A stretch of 64,000 nucleotides of DNA from assembly GCA_012838805.1 (NCBI GenBank), contig DUON01000017.1, positions 47,994 through 111,993 of the forward strand, read 5' to 3'. Position 1 is the first letter of the stretch. The number at the start of each line of letters is the position of its first letter. The position numbers and the translations under genes were made by a program. Below, piece by piece: positions 19,689-27,726 of this stretch. Below the pieces are notes generated by a model that worked only from the letters and a program-made list of their open reading frames with translations, did no database searches and was not told the origin of the DNA. The stretch comes from Clostridiales bacterium (GTDB lineage: Bacteria; Bacillota; Clostridia; Christensenellales; DTU072).

Positions 19689-20012
19689 ATGATTAAAGTA
19701 AGAATAGTCCGTGACGACAAGGACAATATCCAAACGGTGGAGTGCATAGGTCACAGCGGATACGCAAAGAAAGGCGAGGATATTGTTTGCAGTGCGGTAT
19801 CAGCGATAGTGCAGACGGCGCTTTTGGGGCTCATGGACTTATCAAAAGAGGTCTTGTTTCAAAGAAAGGACGGATACCTAAAGTTCAATTGTCCTAAGCC
19901 AAAAGACAGGCAGGAAGAAACAAGACAGCAAGCAATCCTTAGAGCGATGTTCATCGGGCTTAAGGATTTACAAAGCGGCTATAACGCCTTTATAGAATTG
20001 GAGGAGATATAG
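19689..20012 (+). CDS. prp: Ribosomal-processing cysteine protease Prp
   Basis: This 107-residue protein removes the N-terminal extension of L27. The catalytic pair sits at H22 (GHSGYA) and C34 (DIVCSAVSA), the same positions as in the Staphylococcus aureus enzyme. The ATG abuts the rplU stop, and rpmA begins two bases after the prp stop. Its substrate signal is visible at the start of L27 just downstream. Confidence 0.95.
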   Translation: MIKVRIVRDDKDNIQTVECIGHSGYAKKGEDIVCSAVSAIVQTALLGLMDLSKEVLFQRKDGYLKFNCPKPKDRQEETRQQAILRAMFIGLKDLQSGYNAFIELEEI

Positions 20013-20013
20013 A

Positions 20014-20298
20014 ATGTTTATTGATATTCAATTATTTGCCCACAAGAAAGGAATGGGCAGCACCAGAAACGGTAGAGACAGCGAAGCCAAAAGACTTGGA
20101 CCAAAAAAGTCTGACGGTCAGTTCGTGCTTGCGGGAAATATCTTAGTCAGACAAAGGGGCACAAAAGTGCGTCCCGGCGTCAATGTAGGAAAAGGAAAAG
20201 ACGATACTTTATTTGCGCTTATTGACGGAGTCGTCAGATTTGAAAAAGGCGGCACAAGAAAAAGGTATTTCAATAAAGTCAGCGTCTACGAAAATTAA
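20014..20298 (+). CDS. rpmA: 50S ribosomal protein L27 with Prp-cleaved N-terminal extension
   Basis: The 94-residue L27 begins [13 protein letters not shown]. The nine residues ending FA match the Prp recognition sequence, so mature L27 should start at H10 and expose the tail that reaches the peptidyl transferase centre. [15 protein letters not shown] and LVRQRG segments are typical. GGAGG precedes the ATG. It is the last gene of the operon, followed by a terminator. Confidence 0.96.
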   Translation: MFIDIQLFAHKKGMGSTRNGRDSEAKRLGPKKSDGQFVLAGNILVRQRGTKVRPGVNVGKGKDDTLFALIDGVVRFEKGGTRKRYFNKVSVYEN

Positions 20299-20320
20299 GT
20301 AAATTGGTTTTGGTTGTTAT

Positions 20321-20363
20321 GGGATATGTCAAAAGTCTATATTGGCATATCCCGTCTTTTTTT
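20321..20363 (+). terminator. Terminator of the rplU-prp-rpmA operon
   Basis: GGGATATGTCAA pairs with TTGGCATATCCC (one wobble) around a loop of about 10 nt, followed by GTC and seven T residues. Confidence 0.85.
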
Positions 20364-20418
20364 GTTTAAGGGATTTAATTTTTAATAACTTGAAAACAGA
20401 GGTTAGGGTATACGAAGT

Positions 20419-21252
20419 ATGATATATGGTATACAAAACGGTCAAATTATTGTTTTTGATACCTCTCAATTCGATATCCGCCAGATTTTAGACAGCGGTC
20501 AGGTGTTCAGATACCAAAAATTAGAAAATATCTATAAAATTGTTGCAAAAAATGTAATTTGCCACTTGAAATATGAAAATGACCATGTTATAATAAATTC
20601 TAGCGATACGGATTTTGCTATAAATTATTTCGACTTAGAAAGGGACTACAACCCCATAAAAGAAAAGCTAAAAAAGAATAATTTTATAACAAAAGCCGTA
20701 GATTACGGAAATGGTATAAGAATACTCAATCAAGATCCCTTTGAGGTCATTGTGACTTTTATTATTTCCGCCAACAACAACATACCGCGCATCAAGGGTA
20801 TTCTCAACAGACTTTGTGAGAGCTTGGGCGAAGATATGGGCGGACATAAAGCTTTTCCGAGGCTAGAAGAAATGGCAAAAAGGGATGAGCACTTTTATAA
20901 ACAAATAGGGTTGGGCTATAGGGCTGAATATCTGGTACGGACTATCGACAAGATAAGAGAAGGTTTTTCCCTTGACTTATACGACTGGGATACCTCTTCG
21001 GCTCGAAAGCACCTTATGACACTGCCCGGTGTGGGGAGAAAGGTCGCCGATTGCATACTTCTTTTTGGCTATCACAAGGAAGATGTTTTTCCCATAGACA
21101 CTTGGTGCAGAAGAGTATATCGCGACTTTGGTCTGCCCCCACAAAAGAGTTGCGAAAAAATGGCGGATGCTATGTCCCAAAAGTTAAAGAATCTAAGCGG
21201 ATATGCTCAGCAATATTTATTTTACTATTATAGGGACAATAAAATTTTATAA
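20419..21252 (+). CDS. ogg: 8-oxoguanine DNA glycosylase (OGG1 type)
   Basis: The 277-residue base-excision-repair enzyme has an N-terminal OGG domain (about 1-110, with the family block LDSGQVFRY) and the helix-hairpin-helix-GPD domain. The catalytic lysine is K208 in LPGVGRKVADC and the essential Asp is D227 in PIDTW. Their 19-residue spacing equals that of human OGG1 K249 and D268. It excises oxidised guanine and nicks the strand. The ATG follows a purine-rich AGAGGTTAGGG. It has its own transcription unit after the rpmA terminator and may share a transcript with the NYN gene. Confidence 0.92.
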   Translation: MIYGIQNGQIIVFDTSQFDIRQILDSGQVFRYQKLENIYKIVAKNVICHLKYENDHVIINSSDTDFAINYFDLERDYNPIKEKLKKNNFITKAVDYGNGIRILNQDPFEVIVTFIISANNNIPRIKGILNRLCESLGEDMGGHKAFPRLEEMAKRDEHFYKQIGLGYRAEYLVRTIDKIREGFSLDLYDWDTSSARKHLMTLPGVGRKVADCILLFGYHKEDVFPIDTWCRRVYRDFGLPPQKSCEKMADAMSQKLKNLSGYAQQYLFYYYRDNKIL

Positions 21253-21270
21253 TTATATTGGAGGATTAAT

Positions 21271-21849
21271 ATGAACAAACCAAAAATTGCGCTCCTGATT
21301 GACCTTGCTAGCCTCAGAATAAGTTGTGAAGGGTTTAAGAAATTGGCTGAGAAGATCAGCGCTGATTTTGAGATTGTCAATTGCAAATTTTACAGTTATG
21401 TCGCGAAGAGAAACAGAGACTTCAATGAATACATAGCGGCAAAAGGCTATGACGCTGTCACACCCATTGCCTCAAGAAGAAGAAATAAGCTTGATACAAG
21501 ACAGATTATTGACGGCACGATACTTGGGCTTAATAGCTCCATTGACGCTGTTGGTTTCGCTCTTGGCGACGGAGATATACTTCCTATTGTTAGCTTTTTG
21601 AAACTTAAAGGCAAAGATGTTTACGAAATAGGCGTCGAGGAAAGTCCCTATACTCCCGAATTCAGCGGATTCATAGATGTGGACGAAACATATTTGAGAA
21701 AGGGATATGCAGCACCTCCGCAGAAGAAAGCGCCCAAAAAGCTTTCCGAAGCCAAGAAGATTCAGCCCGAGGCAAAAGCCGAGAGCAAGTATGTGGAACA
21801 GGTTAAGCAAATACTTTCAGGAAAAGACATCTTAAACAAATATAGATAA
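21271..21849 (+). CDS. NYN/LabA-like putative ribonuclease
   Basis: The 192-residue protein has a PIN-fold NYN domain (about 1-135), with the acidic pattern ALLIDLASL, LDTRQIIDG and LGDGDILPI supplying the conserved Asp residues. A Lys/Pro/Ala-rich linker (about 145-172) and a short C-terminal helix follow. NYN domains are usually RNA-cleaving. Some bacterial ones (LabA, DUF88) act in RNA turnover or regulation. GGAGG lies 8 bases before the ATG, 18 bp after ogg. Confidence 0.8.
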   Translation: MNKPKIALLIDLASLRISCEGFKKLAEKISADFEIVNCKFYSYVAKRNRDFNEYIAAKGYDAVTPIASRRRNKLDTRQIIDGTILGLNSSIDAVGFALGDGDILPIVSFLKLKGKDVYEIGVEESPYTPEFSGFIDVDETYLRKGYAAPPQKKAPKKLSEAKKIQPEAKAESKYVEQVKQILSGKDILNKYR

Positions 21850-21900
21850 GCGCTATATAGTAGCTATATAGTATATATTATTTTATAAAATAAAGATTAT

Positions 21901-21948
21901 TGTTCAACAAGAACTCTGATATATTCAGAATTCTTGTTGAATTTTTTT
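21901..21948 (+). terminator. Terminator after the NYN gene
   Basis: TTCAACAAGAA and TTCTTGTTGAA pair perfectly, with a partly paired CTCTGA/TCAGA inner stem, followed by seven T residues. Confidence 0.88.
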
Positions 21949-21972
21949 ATAACTGTTGACAAAGCTTATCCC

Positions 21973-22001
21973 TTGACTTTCACCATGTGGTATATTATTA
22001 T
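21973..22001 (+). promoter_or_regulatory. Promoter of the manA operon
   Basis: TTGACT, a 17-bp spacer and TATTAT lie about 54 bases upstream of the manA start, just downstream of the NYN terminator. Confidence 0.6.
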
Positions 22002-22054
22002 TTAGATGTATTTTGTTTTATAAAAAAAAGCCGTAGGCTATAAACAAGGTGAAA

Positions 22055-22996
22055 ATGAACTTTTATCCTTTTCTATTGAATTATAACACCAAGGATTACA
22101 TTTGGGGCGGAACGGATTTACAACGGGATTGGAACAAACAAAGCCGCAGCCCCATAATTGCGGAGAGCTGGGAACTTAGCTTAAAGCCATCCGCACAATC
22201 GTATATCATCAACGGCAAATTAAAAGGCTATTTGAGAGAGGCTTTGGACAAATATCCCGAAATCGTGGGCAAAAGAGGAATGGACTATTGCGGATTTCCT
22301 TTATTGATAAAATTCATAAACGCCCATACCGCTCTTTCTATACAAGTTCATCCCGACGACGAATACGCCCTTATTAACGAACGCCAATTCGGCAAAAGCG
22401 AGATGTGGTATATATGCGACGCTAAGGATGATGCGAGCATTTACTTAGGTTTGAACCAAGATACCAATAGAGAAGAACTGAAAACCGCCATAGAAAGGGG
22501 CGAAATTGAAAGATACCTCAATTTAGTAAAGGTAAAAAAGGGCGACTGCTATTTTGTTCCATGTGGAACATTGCACGCCATAAGGGGGGGCGTGACGATA
22601 TTGGAAGTTCAACAGAGCAGCGATGTGACATATAGGGTTTATGACTATGACAGAGTTGACAACAAGGGCAACAAAAGAAAACTGCATATAGACAAGGCGC
22701 TTGATGTCATTAATTATAATAAGTATACAGTTCCCGTCCCGAACAGCGAACGCCAAGAATTTAAGGGCTATAAAAAACGCGAACTGGTGTCCTGCGATTA
22801 TTTCAAGACCTGCGAATATTGTATCGATGATGCTTTGAGTCTTTATAACGAGGAAAGCTTTATTTGCTTTACGGTCATTGAGGGAGAGGGGCAGGTAGAG
22901 GACATATCTATTAAGAAAGGAAACACAATCTTTTTGCCCGCGGGATGCGAGGGAAATATTAAAGGAAAAATGACAATAATAACATCAGAGGTATGA
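22055..22996 (+). CDS. manA: Class I mannose-6-phosphate isomerase
   Basis: This zinc-dependent cupin enzyme of 313 residues interconverts mannose-6-phosphate and fructose-6-phosphate. The metal ligands are in SIQVHPDDEYA and in the CGTLHAIRGGVTILEVQQ segment, followed by SSDVTYRVYDYDR. Length and motifs match the short Bacillus ManA form. AAGGTG sits 3 bases before the ATG, so this start is preferred to the GTG two codons earlier. The ROK kinase follows after 2 bp. Confidence 0.92.
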   Translation: MNFYPFLLNYNTKDYIWGGTDLQRDWNKQSRSPIIAESWELSLKPSAQSYIINGKLKGYLREALDKYPEIVGKRGMDYCGFPLLIKFINAHTALSIQVHPDDEYALINERQFGKSEMWYICDAKDDASIYLGLNQDTNREELKTAIERGEIERYLNLVKVKKGDCYFVPCGTLHAIRGGVTILEVQQSSDVTYRVYDYDRVDNKGNKRKLHIDKALDVINYNKYTVPVPNSERQEFKGYKKRELVSCDYFKTCEYCIDDALSLYNEESFICFTVIEGEGQVEDISIKKGNTIFLPAGCEGNIKGKMTIITSEV

Positions 22997-22998
22997 TT

Positions 22999-23949
22999 AT
23001 GAAAAAGTACATAGGAGTTGATGTCGGCGGAATGAGCATAAAAGCCGCCGTAGTAACAGAAGACGGACAGATGCTGTCCAAGTACTCATGCCCCACCCAA
23101 ACGGACAAGCCGTATACGGTGATGACCGAGAATATCTATAACCTTTGTTTAAGTATACTAACTGACGCCGACTTAAAGAAAGAGGATATACAAGGTGTGG
23201 GAATAGGCTGTCCGGGCACGATTTGGAGGGAAAAGGGGATTATAACCTTTGCCAACAATTTAGACTTTTATAATGTTCCTCTGGTCAAGGAATTCAAAAA
23301 ATACTGGAATATCAATATCCAAATAGAAAACGACGCCAATTGTGCGGCGCTGGGCGAAAATAAGTTTGGGAGCGGAAAGGGTTATAAAGACTGTGTTTTC
23401 ATAACCTTGGGCACAGGTGTAGGAACGGGCTTTATTGTGGACGGTAAGCTGTTTACTGGAAGACGGGGAGCGGGAGCCGAAGCCGGTCATATGGTTATAA
23501 GAATAGACGGCGAAAAATGCACTTGCGGCAGAAGAGGCTGCTGGGAAGCGTATGCGTCCGCATCCGCCTTAATTAGGGAAACCCAAAAAGCTATGCAAAA
23601 AAACCCCGACACCATAATGCATAAAATAGCCCAAGAACACGGAAAAGTAAGTGGAAGAACGGCTTTTGAGGCGTCGAAGCAAAACGACCCCGAAGGCAAG
23701 AGAATTGTCAAGCGTTATGTAAAATACATAGCGTGCGGAGTCGTCAACCTTATTAACATATTCCGTCCCGAAGTGGTGATAATAGGCGGCGGAGTGTCCA
23801 ACGAAGGGCAATACTTTATCGATATGATACAAAGATATGTCAACAGATATCATTACGGCAAAAAACTCAACCCCAAAGCCAAGGTCGTAAGAGCCTCTTT
23901 GCTCAACGACGCTGGAATTTTGGGAGCGGCTTCTTTGGTTATGGAATAA
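22999..23949 (+). CDS. ROK-family sugar kinase (glucokinase type)
   Basis: The 316-residue kinase has an N-terminal ATP loop (IGVDVGGMSIKAA), the catalytic block IENDANCAALGE with GTGVGTGFIVDG, and the zinc motif CTCGRRGCWEAYAS that defines ROK kinases. It most likely phosphorylates glucose or a related hexose; specificity cannot be read directly. The ATG at 22999 is preferred to the one at 22993, because AGAGGT directly abuts the earlier ATG and is spaced 6 bases from this one. It is next to manA, so the pair feeds hexoses into glycolysis. Confidence 0.9.
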   Translation: MKKYIGVDVGGMSIKAAVVTEDGQMLSKYSCPTQTDKPYTVMTENIYNLCLSILTDADLKKEDIQGVGIGCPGTIWREKGIITFANNLDFYNVPLVKEFKKYWNINIQIENDANCAALGENKFGSGKGYKDCVFITLGTGVGTGFIVDGKLFTGRRGAGAEAGHMVIRIDGEKCTCGRRGCWEAYASASALIRETQKAMQKNPDTIMHKIAQEHGKVSGRTAFEASKQNDPEGKRIVKRYVKYIACGVVNLINIFRPEVVIIGGGVSNEGQYFIDMIQRYVNRYHYGKKLNPKAKVVRASLLNDAGILGAASLVME

Positions 23950-23971
23950 AAGTTTTTTAGAGGAGAGAAAT

Positions 23972-25747
23972 TTGCAGTTTGAAGATTTACTAATAAAGGT
24001 GGAAAAACCCGCCAGATATACAGGCGGAGAATACAATACCCCGAATATGAAAAAACCTCATAAACTCAGCTTTTGTATTTGTTTTCCAGATATTTACGAA
24101 GTGGCGATGTCCAATTTAGGCATCGCTATTTTATATGATGTTCTCAATAAAAACAAGGATATAGTGGCTGAGAGGTGCTTTGCTCCATGGACAGATATGG
24201 GAAAGGCTTTGAAAGAGAACAACATACCGCTTATGAGCATTGAGACCAAAAAGCCTTTGAGAGATTTTGACATCTTGGGATTTTCCTTGCAATATGAGAT
24301 GTCCTATACAAATATTCTGTATATGCTGGACCAGGCTAACATTCCCTTTAGGGCAAAGGATAGAGACAAGAGCTATCCCCTGATTGTTGCGGGCGGACCT
24401 TGCAGCGCCAACCCCGAGCCCATAGCCGACTTTTTTGATATAATCTTCATAGGCGAGGGCGAAGAGGCGGACGAAAAGCTGTGCAAGCTTGTCATTAAAT
24501 ACGGAAAAGATAAGCAAAAAATTCTGGAAGAAGCCGACAAGATAGACGGGCTATATGTTCCCTCTCTTGCTAAAATCAAAGACGGCATAAACACAAAGAC
24601 GGTCAAAAAGGCTATCGCAAATTTACAAAAGACTTCTTATCCGTTAAAACCGCTTATCCCCAATATAGATATCGTTCACAACCGTGCGGTAATCGAGCTT
24701 TTCAGGGGATGTTATGCGGGGTGCAGATTCTGTCAAGCGTGTTTTTTCTATCGCCCGATAAGATATCGGGAGAGAGAAGAGGTCGTGGAATACGCAAGAC
24801 AGCTATTAAGAAATACAGGCTATGACGAAATTGGGCTTAGCTCTTTGTCATCTGGCGATTATGAGGAGATATCTTGCACGATATCAGAGATTAAGGAACT
24901 TGCTGATAGCGCCAATGTCAACTTGCAGCTGCCCAGCCTTAGGCTGGACAGTTTTTCAAAAGACCTTTTGAAAAGCGCCAGAAAGTCGTCCTTGACCTTT
25001 GCGCCTGAAGCGGGGACCCAAAGATTAAGGGATGTCATAAATAAGAACATAACCGACGAAGATATAGAAAGGACGATGAGGAAAGCTTTTGAGGCGGGAT
25101 ACAGAAGCATAAAGCTATATTTTATGCTGGGACTTCCCACCGAACAGGACAAAGATATCCTTGGCATAGCGGAAATCGCACGCAAAATAAACGAAATTTA
25201 TTATGAGATTAATCAAAAAAGGGGAGTAAGAATAACTGTATCCATAGCGATGTTTATTCCTAAACCTCTCACCCCTTTCCAATGGTGCGAACAAATATCA
25301 ATTCAAGAGATGATAAGGCGGCAAACATTATTGAGAAACGAACTCAAAAAAATTAGAAATGTCCAATATAAGTGGCATTGTGCGGAGACTTCGATGCTGG
25401 AGGGAGTGTTCGCTAGAGGGGATAGAAAGCTAAGTCTATTGATAGAGAACGCCTATAAAGAGGGCTGTTATTTTGACGGCTGGAGTGAATACTTTAATTT
25501 TGATAAATGGCAAACGGCAATAAAAAAATCAAATATCAATTTAGACGACTATCTCCAAGAAAAAGAGATAGAAAAACCATTGCCTTGGGACTTTATTGAT
25601 TTTGGAATAAAAAGAGATTATTTAGAAAAAGAATATAGACGGGCTTTGGAGGGCAAGACCTCTTTAAGCTGTAAAAATTATTGTCGGGGCTGCGGCGCAA
25701 ACAGGCTTATGGAATGCCGCCGCCATAAAGGAAAAGAGAATGCTTAA
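23972..25747 (+). CDS. B12-binding-domain radical SAM protein, TIGR03960 family
   Basis: The 591-residue protein has an N-terminal B12-binding-like domain (about 35-170) and a radical SAM core with CYAGCRFC (about 250), the CxxxCxxC site for the [4Fe-4S] cluster. A Cys-rich tail (CKNYCRGCGANRLMEC) near the end may hold another metal site. The chemistry is unknown. Adjacent members of this family and of the next one are conserved across Clostridia, next to RNase E/G. The start is TTG with AGGAGAG. It overlaps the next gene by eight bases. Confidence 0.88.
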   Translation: MQFEDLLIKVEKPARYTGGEYNTPNMKKPHKLSFCICFPDIYEVAMSNLGIAILYDVLNKNKDIVAERCFAPWTDMGKALKENNIPLMSIETKKPLRDFDILGFSLQYEMSYTNILYMLDQANIPFRAKDRDKSYPLIVAGGPCSANPEPIADFFDIIFIGEGEEADEKLCKLVIKYGKDKQKILEEADKIDGLYVPSLAKIKDGINTKTVKKAIANLQKTSYPLKPLIPNIDIVHNRAVIELFRGCYAGCRFCQACFFYRPIRYREREEVVEYARQLLRNTGYDEIGLSSLSSGDYEEISCTISEIKELADSANVNLQLPSLRLDSFSKDLLKSARKSSLTFAPEAGTQRLRDVINKNITDEDIERTMRKAFEAGYRSIKLYFMLGLPTEQDKDILGIAEIARKINEIYYEINQKRGVRITVSIAMFIPKPLTPFQWCEQISIQEMIRRQTLLRNELKKIRNVQYKWHCAETSMLEGVFARGDRKLSLLIENAYKEGCYFDGWSEYFNFDKWQTAIKKSNINLDDYLQEKEIEKPLPWDFIDFGIKRDYLEKEYRRALEGKTSLSCKNYCRGCGANRLMECRRHKGKENA

Positions 25748-26399
25748 CTTCAGATTTGAAAAGACCAAAAACGCCGTTTTCATATCCCATATCGATATTT
25801 TAAGGAGCCTTAACCGCTCATTGAGAAGAACGGGCATTAAGGTTAGATATTCGCAAGGCTACAACCCGCATATGCTTGTAAACTTAACCCAGCCTTTGGT
25901 TACGGGCATAAAAAGCTTATGTGAATGGGCAAGCATAGATACCGATTTTGACAACGAAAAGGAGTTTATCAAGCTCTATAATAAAGCTTGCCCGGAGGGC
26001 TTGTCGGCTCTGGAGTGCATAATCACCGCTGAAAAGCCCAAAATCGCCGCCAATGTCACCGCTTCTGATTATTTTATCGAATGCGAGGAAGCGATTAAAT
26101 TTAGAGAAGATCTTGAAAGAGTAGCATTCGAGGACTTTATTATTGAAATAGAAAGAAAAGGTCAAACAATAAAAAAAGATGTAAGAAATCTTATTCATCA
26201 AGTCAAAGTAGACGAAAGGGGAATATTCGCAAGGCTTAGTTTCGGGAACTTGAATTTGAGGATAGACAAGTTTGCAGAGGTCTTGAACAAAAGATACGGT
26301 TTACAAATTAGACATAGGGATATCACAAGACAAACTCAACTAATAAAACAAAACAATAAGTATATTACGGTTAGTCAATACCTGAAAGGATTGAGATGA
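25740..26399 (+). CDS. TIGR03936 (DUF2344) radical-SAM-associated protein
   Basis: This 219-residue partner is always found beside, or fused to, TIGR03960 radical SAM proteins. It opens with the family motif RFEKTKNAVFISHIDILRSLNRSLRRTGI, followed by YSQGYNPH. No catalytic motif can be named, and a role in tRNA or ribosome modification is only suggested by the RNase G neighbour. It overlaps the radical SAM gene by 8 bases and the RNase G gene by 4 bases, so the three are translationally coupled. Confidence 0.86.
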   Translation: MLNFRFEKTKNAVFISHIDILRSLNRSLRRTGIKVRYSQGYNPHMLVNLTQPLVTGIKSLCEWASIDTDFDNEKEFIKLYNKACPEGLSALECIITAEKPKIAANVTASDYFIECEEAIKFREDLERVAFEDFIIEIERKGQTIKKDVRNLIHQVKVDERGIFARLSFGNLNLRIDKFAEVLNKRYGLQIRHRDITRQTQLIKQNNKYITVSQYLKGLR

Positions 26400-27718
26400 A
26401 GATACTCATTGACCAAAACGCCTTTTATACTCTTGCCATAAGGGAAAAGGACGGTGAAATAGAAGATTGTTTGGCTGTTCCCCAAAACAGCGTCGTTAGT
26501 AATATCTATTGGGCGAGGGTGGAAAATGTTCGGGGCGGAAGTTGTTTTATAAAATATGCCCCCCAAAGACTGAATGGTGTCTTGACAACAAAACAAAAGC
26601 TTAAGGTTGGGGATTTTGTCTTATGCCAAGCTGTAAGGGATGAAATGGACGGTAAAGGCGCCGTATTCAAAGACGAGATTGCTCTAGGCGGGGAATTTAT
26701 TGTGCTTTGCGACAGCTTTCGGGGCGTTAAGTTTTCTAAGAAGATTTCACAAGATAAGCGTCAAAGCTTTAATGATTTATCTATTGATCATGAATTTGGA
26801 TTTATAATAAGACATTCGGCACTGAGAGCCGACAAGATAGAGCTTCAAGACCAAATAGAAGAGCTTATAAACCGCTATAAGGGTATCCGTAAACAAGCTT
26901 TTGGGACAATAATAAAGTGTTTATTTGAAAAACCATGCATAGACAGAGTGCTTGAAGAACTTAATGCCGAAGAGAATATCCCAATAATCGCCAATATAAA
27001 AACCCAACGAAAAGAAATAAGCTATCATGACGAAATCCTGCCTTTGTTGAATTATTATGGGCTTTATGAAAAATTCAAGCTGTTATTCTCTAGAAAAATT
27101 AATTTATCAAACGGCGTGGAAATCGTCTTTGATTATGCCGAGGCTATGACTGTTGTTGATATCAATTTATCTTTTTCTTTTGGGCAAGACGATTCGGAGA
27201 TGACAAAGCTGGCTTTGGAAGAGATTGTCAGACAAATAAAGTTAAGGAACATAGGCGGTTTGATTGTTGTTGATACATCGATAAACAAAGATCTCAAAGA
27301 GCTTGGGGAGTTGACCAAAGGATTGTTTGAAGGCGATAGGGAAAAGACTAGCGTGGAATTAGTGGAAAACTTTGGTCTTATTGCAATCAATAGACAAAAA
27401 CGGTATAATACTCTTATATCCTTGTTTTATGAAAAATGTTTAAAATGCGAGATGGGGCTGCGAAAAGCTGTTCATACCGTATGCAAGGATATCAAGGCGA
27501 AAATCGCCCAGATGTATCTGCAAACCAAGGCAAAATATATCCTTTTGAAAGCCAGTGAAGACATCTTTCAAAAGCTAAGCAAAGATAAGACGCTGCAAGA
27601 CTTGTTAAGACCCGATTTCAAAACCAAAATATTCCTTAAAAAAGACACTCTTGCGGCAGATTACATTATTGAGCTTATTGATGACGCTAAATTACTTTTG
27701 GACGCCGTAGAGATTTAG
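26396..27718 (+). CDS. rng: Ribonuclease E/G family protein
   Basis: The 440-residue endoribonuclease has an S1-like region near the N-terminus (about 35-115), the magnesium-binding Asp residues in TVVDIN (about 250) and LIVVDTSI (about 288), and a Zn-link CLKC near residue 350. It lacks the long C-terminal scaffold of RNase E, so it is RNase G-like. Family members process 16S rRNA 5' ends and mRNA. The AGATGA overlap couples it to the upstream DUF2344 gene. It ends 8 bp before the MGH1-like gene. Confidence 0.9.
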   Translation: MKILIDQNAFYTLAIREKDGEIEDCLAVPQNSVVSNIYWARVENVRGGSCFIKYAPQRLNGVLTTKQKLKVGDFVLCQAVRDEMDGKGAVFKDEIALGGEFIVLCDSFRGVKFSKKISQDKRQSFNDLSIDHEFGFIIRHSALRADKIELQDQIEELINRYKGIRKQAFGTIIKCLFEKPCIDRVLEELNAEENIPIIANIKTQRKEISYHDEILPLLNYYGLYEKFKLLFSRKINLSNGVEIVFDYAEAMTVVDINLSFSFGQDDSEMTKLALEEIVRQIKLRNIGGLIVVDTSINKDLKELGELTKGLFEGDREKTSVELVENFGLIAINRQKRYNTLISLFYEKCLKCEMGLRKAVHTVCKDIKAKIAQMYLQTKAKYILLKASEDIFQKLSKDKTLQDLLRPDFKTKIFLKKDTLAADYIIELIDDAKLLLDAVEI

Positions 27719-27726
27719 GAGGACAT

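Noticed and set aside
21850..21900. Repeated CTATATAG motifs
   Set aside because: They are short AT-rich palindromes in a gap and do not form an array or a clear operator.
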